From: Deltaproteobacteria bacterium
GTDB lineage: Bacteria; Desulfobacterota; Anaeroferrophillalia; Anaeroferrophillales; Tharpellaceae
NCBI GenBank assembly: GCA_030595135.1
Contig: JAUVDU010000073.1
Span: 1-7,149 of the forward strand
Reading direction: 5' to 3'
DNA: 7,149 nucleotides
A model generated the notes under the pieces. The model saw only the letters and a program-made list of their open reading frames with translations, was not told the DNA's origin and did not search any database. Shown one piece after another: positions 5,857-7,149 of this stretch. Made by a program: the position numbers and the translations under genes. Each line of letters starts with the position of its first letter. Within the stretch, counting starts at the first letter, position 1.

Positions 5857-7149
5857 TCGACTACAACCCCAGATATCTGCTGATCGTCGGAATCTCGCTC
5901 AGCTATCTGCTCTTTCTTTTCGCCGTGGCTTATTATGCCGACCGGCGTAAAATAAAGGGCAAAAGCATTGTTGCCAATCCTTACGTTTATGCCCTGACCC
6001 TGGCGGTCTACTGTTCATCCTGGACTTTTTACGGCAGCGTCGGCGAAGTCACCAATACCGGATTCAAATTTATGGCACTCTATATCGGCCCAACCCTGGC
6101 CGCCTTTTCCTGGGGTTTTATCCTGCGCAAGATGATCCGCATTACAAAAGAGAATAACATCACCTCAATTGCCGATTTTCTCAGTTCCCGTTACGGAAAA
6201 AGTGCGTATCTCGGAGCTCAGGTAACCACCTTCGCAATCATCGGCATCATGCCCTATATCGCCCTCCAACTCAAATCGATCTCCACCACCTTTGAGCTCC
6301 TTGTCCACCCCGAAGTACGGCCCGGGCTGCAGACCATTGCGAACAGCACCATCGCCAATTATCACGAACATCCCTTCTACCTCGAAACCGCTTTCTACAT
6401 CTCACTGGTCTTAGCTCTCTTCGGTGCCCTTTTCGGTGCCCGACACCTTGATGCATCGGAAAAACATGAAGGAATGGTTGCCGCCATCGCCCTGGAATCG
6501 ATTGTTAAGCTGATCACTTTTTTCGCCGTCGGCATCTTTGTCACTTATGGCCTCTTCGACGGCTTCAAGGATATCCTTACCCAGATTGCCCACCACGACC
6601 TCTACACAGAGCTCCTTCTAATCAACACCTCACCGGCCAACAGTTACCAAGCCTGGTTTACGATGATCATTCTCTCGATGGCGGCGGTCATGTTTCTGCC
6701 GCGACAGTTTCATATAGCCGTAATTGAGAACCAAAGTGAAAAACATATCAAAAAAGCGATGTATCTTTTCCCGCTCTATCTTTTTCTGATCAATCTCTTC
6801 GTCATTCCGATCGCCTTTGGCGGACTCCTGAGAATCGGCAACCCCGCCTCAATGGCAGACACCTACGTCCTGACTCTGCCGCTGCTCCACTCACAACAAC
6901 CCCTGTCGGTCTTGGCCTTCATCGGCGGCCTCTCAGCGGCAACCGGCATGGTCGTTGTCTCTTCAGTCACGTTAAGCACGATGCTGCTCAACAACCTGAT
7001 CATGCCGTTGTTCCTGTTCTTGAAAATCAAGGCCGATCTCTCTTTCTGGCTGATCCACATAAAACGTCTCGGGATCCTGCTGATCATCTTGCTCGGTTAT
7101 CTTTTTTTTCGTATCATCGGCGACTCCTACATGCTCGTCAACATGGGAC
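5849..7149 (+). CDS. SLC5-domain (CbrA-type) sensor histidine kinase, N-terminal part, right edge open; start region frameshifted
   Basis: From 5853 one frame stays open to the right edge and encodes over 430 residues of sodium:solute symporter-like membrane protein. Marker segments are DYNPRYLLIVGISLSYLL (first helix), YALTLAVYCSSWTFYGSVG, NITSIADFLSSRYG (ending about 6200), and RHLDASEKHEGM (6441-6476) followed by AAIALESIVKL. The ASEKHEGM/ESIVKL segment is characteristic of SLC5-domain histidine kinases such as CbrA rather than plain PutP/ActP transporters. STAC, PAS and kinase domains would lie beyond the edge, so the kinase part is inferred. The start is anomalous: the well-placed ATG (5849) is in another frame. 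Dropping one A at 5855/5856 would give MSIDYNPRYLL. The first normal in-frame start is GTG 5925, which would cut off most of helix 1. A plain symporter remains possible. It lies 60 nt after the small membrane gene. Confidence 0.75.

Noticed and set aside
6165..7087. Minus-strand ORFs of 61-74 codons opposite the SLC5 gene
   Set aside because: The + strand frame is continuous and clearly conserved across this region; the antisense frames show no family features.
1..7149. CRISPR arrays, tRNA or rRNA genes, insertion sequences with transposase, phage genes
   Set aside because: No regularly spaced repeats, no tRNA cloverleaf motifs and no transposase or phage-like proteins were seen on either strand.

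Overview
The window looks like part of a Gram-negative proteobacterial chromosome. The evidence is a TolC-type outer-membrane protein with a signal peptide, an SLC5-type sensor kinase N-terminus, and two kinds of palindromic intergenic repeat common in proteobacterial genomes. The Azotobacter-type three-domain NifU next to NifS and an EpsC-type serine acetyltransferase, in mid-GC DNA, suggests a deltaproteobacterial (Desulfobacterota/Desulfuromonadota-like) host. That placement is inference. All convincing genes are on the + strand.

Layout. (1) Positions 1-155 are a leader region with a good sigma70-like promoter and a short palindromic repeat just before the nifU ribosome binding site. (2) Positions 156-3108 are a tight nifU-nifS-cysE operon for Fe-S cluster assembly and cysteine supply. 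The nifU stop overlaps the nifS start, and cysE follows after 29 nt with a strong Shine-Dalgarno. CysE makes O-acetylserine, the cysteine precursor; NifS takes sulfur from cysteine; NifU is the scaffold and carrier. No nitrogenase genes and no IscR/Rrf2 regulator are seen here, so the operon may be the general Fe-S system rather than nitrogenase-specific. (3) Positions 3197-3934 hold a lone, clearly more AT-rich SAM-dependent methyltransferase with a GTG start, probably acquired separately. (4) Positions 3935-4147 are intergenic and contain a perfect palindrome preceded by GTAG, the layout of REP elements mobilised by RAYT transposases. (5) Positions 4148-7149 hold a tolC-like gene, a 72-residue two-helix membrane protein, and the 5' part of a large gene that runs off the right edge. 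This last gene encodes the SLC5 transporter-like membrane domain typical of CbrA-type sensor histidine kinases. The small protein plus SLC5-kinase pair resembles the cbrX-cbrA arrangement of Pseudomonas.

The most interesting point is the start of the SLC5-kinase gene. A strong Shine-Dalgarno and ATG sit where expected (5842-5851), but that ATG is out of frame with the membrane domain by one nucleotide, and the correct frame has no ATG, GTG or TTG until 5925, inside the first membrane helix. This is a one-base frameshift, a sequence error, a +1 recoding event or a non-canonical start. No clearly novel defence or mobile system was found; most of the window is recognisable housekeeping and envelope/sensing genes.
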